From Clonostachys chloroleuca (Eukaryota > Ascomycota > Sordariomycetes > Hypocreales > Bionectriaceae): 64,000 nt of DNA. Below are positions 48,281 to 58,843 of this stretch, in pieces. The DNA is taken from the NCBI GenBank assembly GCA_037952775.1, contig JBANAY010000004.1:4464001-4528000 (forward strand), in the 5' to 3' direction. The notes beneath the pieces are model-generated. The model was not told where the DNA came from. It was given only the letters and a program-made list of their open reading frames with translations, and ran no database searches. Numbering within the stretch: the first letter of the stretch is position 1; every line of letters begins with the position of its first letter. A program made the position numbers and the translations under genes.

Positions 48281-48736
48281 ATTGTCATAGGATTATAGTA
48301 GTTTCTCACCTCGCTCTCACAATTCAGCTCGAGTAAACTGTATTCAGTTCAATATTTTGATTTCTAGGCACTTAACAAGAGTAGCACCTGAATATCCAGG
48401 CATTGAGATATTTTCAATGCGAGTCTAGAGCACTATAAAGTGGAAGATGCCTCTCTCAATTTCGGCCTCCTTCTCGCCTCCTGCGAGAATCATTTTCTCT
48501 CCGATTGATACCAATCGGGCTCCTGCTTTTCCCTGCAGGCATGCATAAGCATCCACAGACTTTCGCGAACACGGATAAACCACTCATATGAACTTCATAA
48601 ATTTTACATTGCTTTAAATGAACCAGCAGTTATTACAGCATCCGACCTGGTATTTCCCAAACCGACTTCCTGACATCGTTATCAAAGCAAGAGACCAAAA
48701 GAGAGGACGAAGCCAACCACGACAACTTGCTCAACC
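48281..48736. other. intergenic
   Basis: Promoter-sized gap before the ankyrin gene; no feature recognised. Confidence 0.5.
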
Positions 48737-50736
48737 ATGGATGGCTTTAATGTCAATCCAAGGCCTTACTTGGCCCTGATCCCCAACGAAATACAAACAC
48801 AAATATGTACATACCTCCCAACCCCCAGCCTTGCAAATTTGGCGGTGACCTGCCGTATCATCCATGGCAGCGCTCATAGGGTCCTATATCTGCGAAATGC
48901 CACAGAGGAGAACTCATCAGCAGTCAAATATGCGATCCTAGTATCCGCGAGGAAGTACACAGAAAGGGACGCGTTGCACATTATTAATTTGGCCATTTCT
49001 TATAGGGCACAGCTGGATACTGTCCATTCACATCCTACAATACCCCAGACATATGCAACTGTGCTTCACATGGCGGCCGCCCTGGGGTACTGCTCGATCG
49101 TCAAGCGGCTGCTTCAAAACAATGCCTGTGTGACTTTACCGAGCCGGAATCTCTGGGACATGGTCCAATTAGCTTCGTCTGACATGAATCAGATCATCAA
49201 GAGAGTCGCGCCTTGCTTCATAGACACGCTCTCATGGTGTTCCAGAAAGGTCAAGACCTATCTGACCGGGGTCGAATTGCTTCCCATATTTGTTCCTTTC
49301 ATTCGCAAGGACAAAGGGATTGTTAACCTTCTATTAACCCGTGTTCCAGATTGCCGTCTTACCCTTGATTTTCAAGTCCAGGGTTGTGGTGCTCTTACAG
49401 CACTTCATGTCCTTTCGGCAAGGGAGAACCAAGACGAGAAACTTTTAAAGAAGGTGTTACAACTCTCAACGAACCTTATAAACGAGAAACTCCCTGGAGT
49501 TGCTGGAAGCGCATTGCATGTTGCACTTAGACAAGGAAATGAATCTATGTTCCAGATGCTCGTGGATAAGGGGGCTGATTTAAATCTGCAAACCCAAAGT
49601 CTTGGATATGCTCCGATTCACATGGCGATAATTCGATGCCATGAAGCTGAAATAATGCCTGAACGCAAGGTCTATCAAAGTTTCATTGAGCTTCTTGTGG
49701 AAAGGGGGGCAGACTTGGATAGGGCAACGCTATTCGAAGGCTTCACGCCGTTGATGACTTTGGTTGGGGCCGCGGAGTGGGACTGGAAGCTCTCATATCG
49801 TAACATGAAGCAGCTTGTAGACTTGTTTCTCGCCAAAGGGTGCCGCGTCAACCACATGGCACCTGGGGGAGAGACATTCGTCTCTCTTCTCATTGAGAGA
49901 ATAACCGAAAAGAATGGGAACCCTTCTCTTGAGGCTTTGTTAAAAGATGTTATCGATAAAGGGGCCAACCTAAACAATCCGCTCCCAGGTGGCACATCAA
50001 TCGCCAAGACATACGTGATTGATTTTGAAAGATGCCCCAGACTCGCAAAGCTTCTTGTCGAGAAGGGGGCTAGAATTTTTGATGAGGAGGTCGATAGTGT
50101 GTTCCTCAGGTGTTTCAAGAACCCTCGAGTGCACATGCGTTATCATCTTAAAATATCTAAGGACCACACTATCGACCTCCTCAAGAAAAAAAACCTCTGG
50201 TTTCACAAGACACCATCAACGAATCCTTTCGGTATGCAGTCGCAAACGACAGCCAAAAACTAGTGAATGACCTTCGCAATACCTGGGGATTTTCTCCAAC
50301 CAACCCAGACAAGCTTATTTACCTAGCACTTCAAGACCCAAACCGAAGATTGATGGAATTTGTGCTCGAGCTGGACTTTAACGCCAACAGGATCGGTCGA
50401 TCGGGAAGTTACTTACACTTGATTGTGGAACAGCTAGCCAATGATGGCTACACGGAAGAAGTAGCGATAATCAATGCCAAGGCACTCATTGAAAGGGGAA
50501 CATGTGTGTTGAAGAGAGACGAAGAGGGCAAAACAGCAATTCAGAGGCTCAGAGAATCAGACGAGGAGAGGTTTAGAAAGGCAGAGGAGGAGAGGCTTAG
50601 AAAAGCGGAGGAGGAGGGGCTTAAGAAGGCAAAAGAGGAGAGGCCTAAAGAATCAGACGAGAAGCCGAAGAAGGGGACTGACAAACTTCGGTTGCTGCTT
50701 CTCGACCAAAAGGACAGAGAGCTTGGGGAATACTGA
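48737..50736 (+). CDS. F-box-like/ankyrin-repeat protein with charged C-terminal repeats, apparent 1-nt frameshift
   Basis: Read as one intronless gene of about 666 aa if one base is added at 50186-50193 (A8). The start follows a plausible leader. Residues 10-45 (YLALIPNEIQTQICTYLPT) resemble an F-box, followed by a helical region and ankyrin repeats such as ATVLHMAAALGYCSIVKRLL, GSALHVALRQGNESMFQML and GYAPIHMAI. The first frame ends soon after LLKKKN; the second continues naturally (PLVSQDTINESFRYAVAND, then DLRNTWGFSPTNPDKLIYLA) with another ankyrin-like unit. The tail is a Glu/Lys/Arg coiled coil of repeated (R/K)KAEEE units. F-box/ankyrin proteins of this type are numerous and variable in filamentous fungi; they may act as substrate adaptors of SCF ubiquitin ligases. 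If the frameshift is real, the protein is truncated and the locus is a pseudogene. Confidence 0.75.
50186..50193 (+). other. frameshift point, A8 run
   Basis: The ankyrin-protein frame changes by minus one; both sides are protein-like. Confidence 0.6.
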
Positions 50737-52109
50737 TAGCAGTGAGCACATTTGAGATGCGTAACAGAGCATGGTTGGTAAAGATCCGCATTCTGATTTG
50801 AGGTAGATATTACAGTTGATTCGAAGCGTTGAGGCGGTATGAGGTCCTCCATAAGGCTCTTTGTCTTAACGCGAAACCTTAATAGCATGATTATCGTGAA
50901 TACACAATATCAACCAAGTTAGCGAACTGCTATCAGTGCCTGCGTAGGCTTCTCGAATAGAGTTCTGATTCTGGCACGCCAAGACAATTGCTTATAGCGC
51001 GCTAAGGATCCTCCCCTGATCTCTTCACCGTAGCATCGCTGCAATCACGGCAAATTGCCTCCCACCTCCTAATCTCCAGAGTGGCATAGGCGGCTTGACT
51101 AGGTCATTACCGCGCAGTAAGTTCGACCTAAAAAGCCGTAGCGCAAGCCACTGAACACACACTTAAAAACGTGCCGCGGGTGGCGGTTTTTCTTCATCAT
51201 TTTTTTGCGCTCTGCCGTTCCGAGTGGTCCAGCCCGTTGTGGCCCCACTGATAACATGCTGATAACAGGCCAGAGAGCGTTGAGGAACAGGGCAGAACAG
51301 CACTTGAACAGGGGATCCTCAGCACTAACGATATAGGCTATTTAGCGTGGGCCCAACAGCCTCTCAAAAGTTTCCGAAAATAATCTCCAAATTTGAGGCA
51401 GCTCAATGTCCGTAGCCGAGCCGCTTTCCGCGCGCTGCAGATATTTCAGATAGGGTTGATTCCGGAGGCACACGCTTCACTACGGCAAGGGGGAGAGCCC
51501 ACCGCACCTCGTAACCAAGTTGATCTGCCCTACACGATGACGTCTGCATTGCTACTCTCTTCCACCGTCGCCTCGTGTACAGAGCCAGGAGGGGCGTTGA
51601 GCGCCCACGCCCTATGTAGACTAACAGGTGGTACTCGCTAGTCATGCGACAGAGCAAGTGGCTCGAATTCATTGCTGCCGGTAATAAACCATGCTGGAAG
51701 GCTCTGAATAGTGGCATGGGTGGAGCCGGAAAGTGGCTCGCTTCCACAGGCTAATTCCTCTTGGAGATGTCTCGGGGCAGGGAGGCAGAGAGGGTCGCCG
51801 GCCTGAGCAGGGCAGATGGAGCTAGAACTTCGGCGAGGCTTGGCCAGTGCGACACCAAAGTTCCCCAAACCGCCTTCTCCATCTTTCTGTCCCATCCATG
51901 CCCCTGTCGCCTCCCACGCCTCCCACCATCCTTGACCGTCGCCTAAAGGCTGGTGGGCGGTGGTGCCCGTCGCTTGTTCCTCGTCCTTCATCTACTCTCT
52001 TTTCTGCACAAGGTGGCATGAGATAACACGCTCTTTCGTTGCTTCTACAGCGCTTACCCGAACCCGGCCTCATGGTTGATTCGATTTACATGTCGCCGAC
52101 TTCGCTGTC
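50737..52109. other. intergenic
   Basis: 1.4 kb with only chance-like short frames on both strands; the last part is the promoter and leader of the DUF3405 gene. Confidence 0.5.
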
Positions 52110-54122
52110 ATGATCAGACTGAGCCCCCAGCGTTGGGCCTCGTCGCGACGGCTGCCCGCGCTTCGCCTTCGTTACCTGCTCCCGTCGCTCATTTTATGGG
52201 CCATCCTTGCTCTCTTCTTCCTCGGCGCCGAACAAGAATGGACTCATCCAGGTACTCTGGAGGCCATAATCTACCGAACCTCGACGCGCATGCCGACTAA
52301 TCCAGCTGGTCTGGAGCCTCTCGCCGAGCCCGTCTCTTGCCATGGCGCCCGCGGTCATCTTCTATCCGATAGCTCTGACGACGAATTGCATTATGAACGT
52401 GTGAGCACTTGTAAGTCGCCCAACGGACCTGTCGCACGCCTAGAAGCTGCCACTTTCCATCTGCGCAACTAGTCTTGCTGACTTGCTGGCTTCAGCGTAC
52501 CCCGTGCCCTTTATAGGCTCCCAAGCAGAACTGGGCATCGACCGCTCTTGGATGACAGCAGATGGACGATATGGTCCTTATGGATACGGTCAGGACTCTC
52601 CGACTTATAACCGCAGCGTGGTGGACTGGAACTCGGTTGACTGGGGAAACCTGCAACAAAAGTGCCTCGAACGAAATGCTCATCGCTTCCCAAACACCAC
52701 CTCGATTCGCACGACAAGCCTCACTCAAGACGTCCGGTTCGAACTGTTCGAGCAACGAAAGATCCCCGCGACGCCATCTTGGCACAAGTTCGAGCCAACC
52801 CGCCGCACAGCCATCGTTTTGCGTGCGTACCAAGGCTTTGAATACACCGAGGAGAATATGTGGAACATTCGATCCATCATCACCGAGGCCGCTTTGCAAT
52901 CTGGAGGGGAATATGAGGTCATCTTGCTTGTCAATATTTTCGACCGCCAATTGAACATCACTGGGTCGAGAGAAAACTACGAGAAGGCGCTGGAAGGGGC
53001 AGGCATTCCCAACGAGCTTCGATCCATTGCCCTGCTGTGGGACGACCAACTGCTTGAGTCCTGGTATTCGGCTGTTGATGAACACAGGTAGGCTTATTCT
53101 ATTCCCGATAATGACTGTGGTGAATGAATTTTTTTGCTCACATCACGCTTGGTAGATCCATGTGGCAGATCAACCAGCCATTGCAGCTTCTCGCCCTCCA
53201 CTACCCCGAATTCGATCACTTTTGGCAGCTGGAGATGGACCAACGTTTTATGGGCCACGTTGGCGAGTATATGAAAGCTACCGCGAAATTCGCACGTCAA
53301 GAGCCCCGGAAGCAGGCGCTCGAGCGCGCCACATACCCCTACAGCGAAGAACTCTGGACCTCGTATCAAGAATTTTCCACCGACGTCGACAAGGCCAATA
53401 ACGGCAGCTCGCGTGCTTGGGGACCAGTAGAAGGCTCAGGCATCTATCCCATAGGCCCTCGACCCCCAACTGATCATGCTACCGAGGACGATTTCGACTG
53501 GGGTGTTGGTGAGGAGGCCGATGTTATTGTAACGAGCTTCTGTGCAGATGCACGGGGTTCGTCCTGGGTATTCCGGGACTGGATTCTTGGTAATTTTGCA
53601 CATGGTGCGAACACGCCACGATGGTTTTGCCCACCTGCCATCACTCGTGGTAGCCGGTCGCTTCTCCTCGCGGTCCATAACGCGCAGCATACCCGTGGTT
53701 TGAGCGTGCCCAGCGAAGCTGTTCTGCCGTCATTTGCCCTGTGGCATGGTTTGAAGCTGAGTTACCCGCCTCAGCCAGTCTACATGCACGCCTACGATGA
53801 GGAGCTGGCGAAAACCCAATCGGATGATGAAAATGAGGAAACTTCGAGATTGAAGACCAACTGGCGACATCCTGAGAAGCTACCCTTCGTTGGATACCAC
53901 CCGAAAGACTCTCCCGATGGGCTTTCACACGCCAATCCCCAGAGCTTTGCAAACAGGGGCTTAACATGGTGGTGGGCAAGCGAGTACCCTCGAAACATAA
54001 TGGACGTGTGGCTTTATGGGAATGGGAACAATGGAACAACCGAAGACGTGCCAGGAATGCTCGCCACTGAAAGGGGCCAAATATTTGCGCCCAACTTCGT
54101 CATGCATCCGGTCAAAACCTGA
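52110..54122 (+). CDS. DUF3405 type II membrane protein, 3 exons
   Basis: Exons 52110-52410, 52496-53087 and 53156-54122 encode 619 aa. A short Arg-rich cytoplasmic N-terminus precedes one transmembrane helix (LLPSLILWAILALFFLGA), then a luminal domain: CHGARGHLLSDSSDDEL, YPVPFIGSQ, DGRYGPYGYG, VDWNSVDWGNLQQKCLERN, TAIVLRAYQGFEYTEENMW and LEMDQRFMGHVGEYM. This is the pattern of the fungal DUF3405 family, which has the look of a Golgi glycosyltransferase (a DxD-like EMDQR segment after a nucleotide-sugar fold), but no activity is established to my knowledge. For the first intron the donor at 52411 is used, because the nearer GTGAGC at 52401 breaks the frame. An open frame continues after the stop in another frame (to 54243) and could be a lost extension. 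Confidence 0.83.
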
Positions 54123-54868
54123 GGAGGATCCCCGTCTCGAATTCCTCAAGCAAATAATGATTTACGACAAAGCGAAGGGTGGCTGGCCACCTTATTCCGA
54201 TATTATTATTCCTCTCTATTACGAACAGCGTCGAAGACAATAGCATGCACAGACTAATCATCAGCGTTTGGAAATCAAATATTTAATCGATTGAAATTCA
54301 CAACATCAATTCATATACCAGAGACAAGGTCTCTCGCCTTGCATACACACATAATACGAGATCGTTTGCTTTGTTATCAAATACCTGCATCGCACTTGTC
54401 GATATTTTCCTTCTTTGGAACAACAAAGTATATATCGCATTCGTGGATGGCAAGCGACGGTGCTCTCTTTTGATCTAGTGAACATTCGCACATAGGTATA
54501 TTAAAGTTTATGACTTGGGGATTATAATTAAACGTGTCAGCATAGCATTTTCATGAAGCGAGATTTAGTTAGCATATAACCCTAGCATTGATCTCGAGGT
54601 GTCTGGAACACGGCTACGACAAGGCCTGTGCGGAAGGATATTGCGATGCCATCAAGCGCTAATAGTAAATAATATAGTACCTTTGAATATAAGAGAGAAG
54701 TTAATAACATAATCCCAGTCACTGGTATCGATGGCACTTGCTAGTTTGATCGTCACGCGCGAGCAGGAAGAGTGTTGATTCGAGCAGTCAATTGTTCCCA
54801 TAAGGGAGGCCTCCCAGCACAACATGTGCAGAAGAGACGAGACGCACAATATACATAGAAATTTAAGC
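54123..54868. other. convergent 3' flank
   Basis: AT-rich; 54123-54243 is open in a frame shifted relative to the DUF3405 gene. No other gene seen. Confidence 0.45.
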
Positions 54869-57217
54869 TCAGTAAATGTCGAATTTCCGTTCCTCCAAAC
54901 CCATCCTCAGCGCTTCCCCGTCCATGAGGCTATGCACGTAACAATCACCGACTAATCTGAACATGCCCAGGCGTCGCTCCGACTTGCGCAATATGAACGG
55001 GGTCTGGCCGCCATACAGCACGCACACCAAATCCCCCGGCTTCGTTGTCCGCGGTACCGTACCTATTAATCCCCTCTGAGCTGTGCGCATCATCCGGGTT
55101 CCGTTGCAGCTCATATGTACGAGATCATTGAAGAGAGGTTCGGCCCGCGGGCCGGTTGAGGAGCCCTCGCTCTGACCATGCGCGAGAGCCTCCAGCATAT
55201 GAGATACCGTGTTGGACATGGCCTTGAACCACGGCTGGAAGTGTGTCACAGCCATGGAGGCCTCGGGGACACACCCGTTCTCGTCCCTATTCTTGATGAG
55301 CGTGCGCCAGAACGCATCAAAGTCAGTCGTGTTACCGGCCGCGTATGGCCTGTCCTTCGGAAGCACAGCCATGGGCTCAACCTCTTCGTTGGAGTCCAAG
55401 TCGAGCTTCTTCAGCGCCTGTATTAGAGATGGGGAGAAGGTGTTCCGCACCCGGGACTCGCCGTTCGTTGTCACGGCCCCGTTCGTCTTGCTGGTGCCGT
55501 TGTGGCCCTTCTTCATCGAGGCCAAGAGCATCTCCTTGGCGCGCTTCAGCTCGGGCGTTGTGTAGAATCTTTCCCCGTTGACCATGAGGATCTTGTTGAC
55601 CCAGTCCGCGAGGTAGGGCGCTGCACCGAGGGTTGGGCCCTTCATCTCCGTTCCTACGACGGATATTTCGTCGACTGCGAGGCCTTTGAGGGATATGTAC
55701 ACGTCGTCATTGAAGTACGGGATGCCTTCGCGGGTCTGGCCCCAACTGTTGAGAATGGCCATTTGGGGGGCCGTGTCGCCCGAAGCTTGATATTCCCATG
55801 TCCGCCTCCCGTTGCGCGATCCTAGCATGCGCATGCCATCCTTGCGGGATAGGTCGGGCACGAAGGATGGCCATTCACCGGTTATGTTGTTGTGCGCTAG
55901 TTGTAGCGCATCTAGCGTACGATGCGAAAGGATACAGTTGAGTGTGATATTGAGGTACATGGCGAGCCGGGGCAGATCATAGTCGAAGAATGCTTGCACG
56001 ATATCCTTCTCGCGAGAGTTGCCAAGATGAGAGTAGAGAGCAAACACACGGTCCAAGGGATGGGCGGCGGCGAAGTGCCTTGACTCGGTCAACAGGCTGA
56101 GGAGACTGTATGTTTTCCCCTTGAGAGCCCCGTCTCTGTGCTCGTCCAAGTGGAGGATGTGGTAATGTTTCAAGTCCTCTCTTGACATGTCTTCCTCGAT
56201 GCATTCATCCCCTACGGACGTTTCCCACCTCAGCTGATACATGCACCAGGCCGTATCGGCGAAGTACCCCCATGGTCGCAGCGCGCCGCCATACATGAGG
56301 CATACCTTTCGGGCAAGCCCAACCTCCTGCCAGTTCCAAATCCTCTCAAACCAATGATGTGAGAACAGGCGAGTCAGCTCCAACCTGTTCTCGAAGGGAA
56401 TATCGAGCTTCGTGTCTTCAATGCATAGGTGCTCGAGAGACGACATGTCAATCTCGTCTTGCTCTAGCCGTTCCCGAAACTCGTCAATCTTGCAGGCTTC
56501 ATGCAGCATATCCATCGTTTGAAAGACCTTGGCGCTCTGATCCCCAGTACCACCCAAATGCGCAAGTGTCACATGCGCCGAAGTGAATATGTCTCGGACC
56601 AATCTTAGATGGTCCTCACGGTCTTTAACATCGCTCTGGTTGATACATACAGCCTCTGCCCATACGATAGAGAAGGTGTGTGGTTCCGCGAGATTGCGAA
56701 TATCCTTGAGAGCCCGATACAGGCTCTCCTCGACAGCAAGACTATGGCCATTGCAATGCATCAATGTAATACGGCCCTTCTCTACACTTGTGTGAGAGAG
56801 CGCCTGGAAGGGGACCTCATCCAGCTCGGCATGAAACATGATGGTCTCAAGCGCCTCCGTCTGGTCTGAAGACGGCAAAATGAGCAACAGCCTGATGAGC
56901 TTTGGATGTCTGATATTGCCATATTCGAATTCGTCCGTCTTCTCAACTCGGCCGTCGGGGCTCTCCTCAAACGAGTCGCCGATCGATACTGAAAGGGTAT
57001 CATTCAACTTCAGCACGGAGTACTTGTCTGACCTGTTCGGTTCGGTCGAGAGGGTTTTGGAGAGGGTTTCGAACTTCTCCGAGTAAACGGAGCAGTTCAA
57101 GGTCGTGGAGGAGCCCGAGACAGGGATCTTGGCCTTGGCCTCAGCGGCGTTGCTCTTGGCCCGCGATCGAGGAAATAGGTTCTTGAGGGCCTGCTTGACC
57201 GTTCTAGATTGACGCAT
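54869..57217 (-). CDS. HET-domain (heterokaryon incompatibility) protein
   Basis: A single-exon 782-aa frame. After about 130 disordered residues, the HET domain runs from about 135 to 310: FQALSHTSVEKGRITL (block 1), TFSIVWAEAVCINQSDVKDR (block 2, where the usual form is W-I-D-A-L-C-I-D/N-Q), and HHWFERIWNWQEVGLA (block 3). The long C-terminal part follows the common HET pattern with a DRVFALYSHLG segment and a C-terminal GDLVCVLYGGQTPFILRK block. HET domains act as cell-death effectors in fungal non-self recognition and are related to TIR domains. Block 1 lacks the usual Y-x-W-G ending (SHTSVEKG instead), so the active surface may have diverged. It lies on the same strand as, and 1.6 kb downstream of, an NLR gene. 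Confidence 0.88.
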   Translation of the reverse strand: MRQSRTVKQALKNLFPRSRAKSNAAEAKAKIPVSGSSTTLNCSVYSEKFETLSKTLSTEPNRSDKYSVLKLNDTLSVSIGDSFEESPDGRVEKTDEFEYGNIRHPKLIRLLLILPSSDQTEALETIMFHAELDEVPFQALSHTSVEKGRITLMHCNGHSLAVEESLYRALKDIRNLAEPHTFSIVWAEAVCINQSDVKDREDHLRLVRDIFTSAHVTLAHLGGTGDQSAKVFQTMDMLHEACKIDEFRERLEQDEIDMSSLEHLCIEDTKLDIPFENRLELTRLFSHHWFERIWNWQEVGLARKVCLMYGGALRPWGYFADTAWCMYQLRWETSVGDECIEEDMSREDLKHYHILHLDEHRDGALKGKTYSLLSLLTESRHFAAAHPLDRVFALYSHLGNSREKDIVQAFFDYDLPRLAMYLNITLNCILSHRTLDALQLAHNNITGEWPSFVPDLSRKDGMRMLGSRNGRRTWEYQASGDTAPQMAILNSWGQTREGIPYFNDDVYISLKGLAVDEISVVGTEMKGPTLGAAPYLADWVNKILMVNGERFYTTPELKRAKEMLLASMKKGHNGTSKTNGAVTTNGESRVRNTFSPSLIQALKKLDLDSNEEVEPMAVLPKDRPYAAGNTTDFDAFWRTLIKNRDENGCVPEASMAVTHFQPWFKAMSNTVSHMLEALAHGQSEGSSTGPRAEPLFNDLVHMSCNGTRMMRTAQRGLIGTVPRTTKPGDLVCVLYGGQTPFILRKSERRLGMFRLVGDCYVHSLMDGEALRMGLEERKFDIY

Positions 57218-58843
57218 TCTCGCGACTTGGCTCGTGGCCAGGGAAGGACAGACTCGAGCTTTGTGTTTCTACAACCGTTAGCCGGCCGATTGTATGCGTA
57301 TGTGCTCTCGGGATCCTCCAGGTTAAGAGGGAGGCAGACAGAAATTACCGCTGTAACAGCTTCCGCTCGCCTGATGACCCAGGAAGGAGCATTCGCGCAC
57401 TGCGACGGGAGCGTGACGAAAACTGGGGAAGAAATCCCTACTGCTCCATATTATGCGCAATATGCGTCAGTGAGCAGCTGCCCCAGGAAGCACGACGTGG
57501 CGGACAATGCTTTTTGGATACACCTGATTAGCCCGCCCTAGACGAACTAGAAACAGGGTGTTGGGGATGGGACGGGAGAGGAGAGGGCCTGAGCGATAGG
57601 GAGCGAGCTGACTTGCTCATGAGCGTCGTATGGAGAGCCAAAGGAACTGCCAGGGGGCTGTCTTCGGATGGCAACCAGACAGACGGGCCGTCTGCTTGGG
57701 CGGTTTGGTGGGATGTGATGCGCGGCATACCCGACCTGCTGATATGCTTTACATCATTTGTCCATGGCTCTGGCGCTAGCAGGAGGAAAAAGCCCGCTTC
57801 GAAGCAACCAGCCAGACAAGTAAAAACAGGGTCCTCGCAGAACGCAAGCTGCTGCGTATGTGTCTTGGGCTTGGCCTCGCGTCAAGCCTAATAAGTGGTG
57901 GGGACTCTTGGCAACTATTCCGGCAGGGTGCTACCGATGGATGGTCCTACTTGGCACACCTCTTGCCATGGTAACCTCATTCGTCTGGCCTAAAAAAGGC
58001 TCGCTGTGTCTCTGGTGCCGCGGCAGAGATTCACGGCGTCGATGTTCGGCCGCGGGTCAAGCTTGGGGTTGCTCTGGGGAGCCAGGCACAAGGATATGAT
58101 ATCCATTTGTCACAAGCGCCCAAAACCTTAAAGCAAAAAAAAAGCAACCTTAATTTAAGCTTCTTTTCTGCACCCGCCAGACACCGACTTGATCCTTAGC
58201 GACTGGCTGCCTCCCGAGAGACATGCCCCAGCTACATAGAATCTGCCCGCCAGACGAGTCTCGACCCTCCCATCCAACAGACCCTGCATGCGCCCCTTGA
58301 CATCTCACACCATCCTTGAAGCGGATTGCTCGCCTCATCCGGTCCGTTTCTTCAGAGGGCCAGCCCTGTACACGCCCGCCCACCTACCGCGCCATTATGC
58401 AGCTTTCTCGATTTAGGAAGCTTCCTGGTGTTGGATCGCCCCCATCCCTCACACTTGGTGCCGGTTTGCCGTTCTTCAGACTTGGCATTCGAGCGTAGAG
58501 GCAAGGGTGTAGCAAATCACGCGATGGAGGTGGTTCGAATACTGCAGTTCATACCTAGCAGCCAAGGGGAATGAGTGAGATATTTGTTCAAGCTAAGGCG
58601 TCTAGACAGGGCACTCCGAAAAACATATATGCCTTCCGATAACGTCGGCTGTCTCAAGACAGTACGAGTCATTTTATCAATCTCGATATCGGTCAGTCTT
58701 CAATCGGTTGGTTGCCTTGCCGTCTAGATGCAGTCTAATATAAGCTATTTAGCTGTCATAACTGTTTGAAAAGTGTCTTTAGGAAAGATTGCTTTTCATG
58801 TCAAAGTTTGCTAAGCAGTGGTAGTTGGCCAGTACTTTAAAGG
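57218..58843. other. intergenic between NLR and HET genes
   Basis: 1.6 kb containing the HET promoter and NLR 3' flank. Several 60-110-codon frames overlap here without family resemblance; none is reported as a gene. Confidence 0.5.

Noticed and set aside
51393..52073. Several 60-117-codon frames before the DUF3405 gene
   Set aside because: All overlap one another, none shows domains or splice logic.
58529..58545. GGTTCGAAT resembling a tRNA B box
   Set aside because: No matching A box, acceptor stem or cloverleaf around it.
57528..58574. Frames between the HET and NLR genes
   Set aside because: Short, compositionally odd and mutually overlapping; most likely chance.
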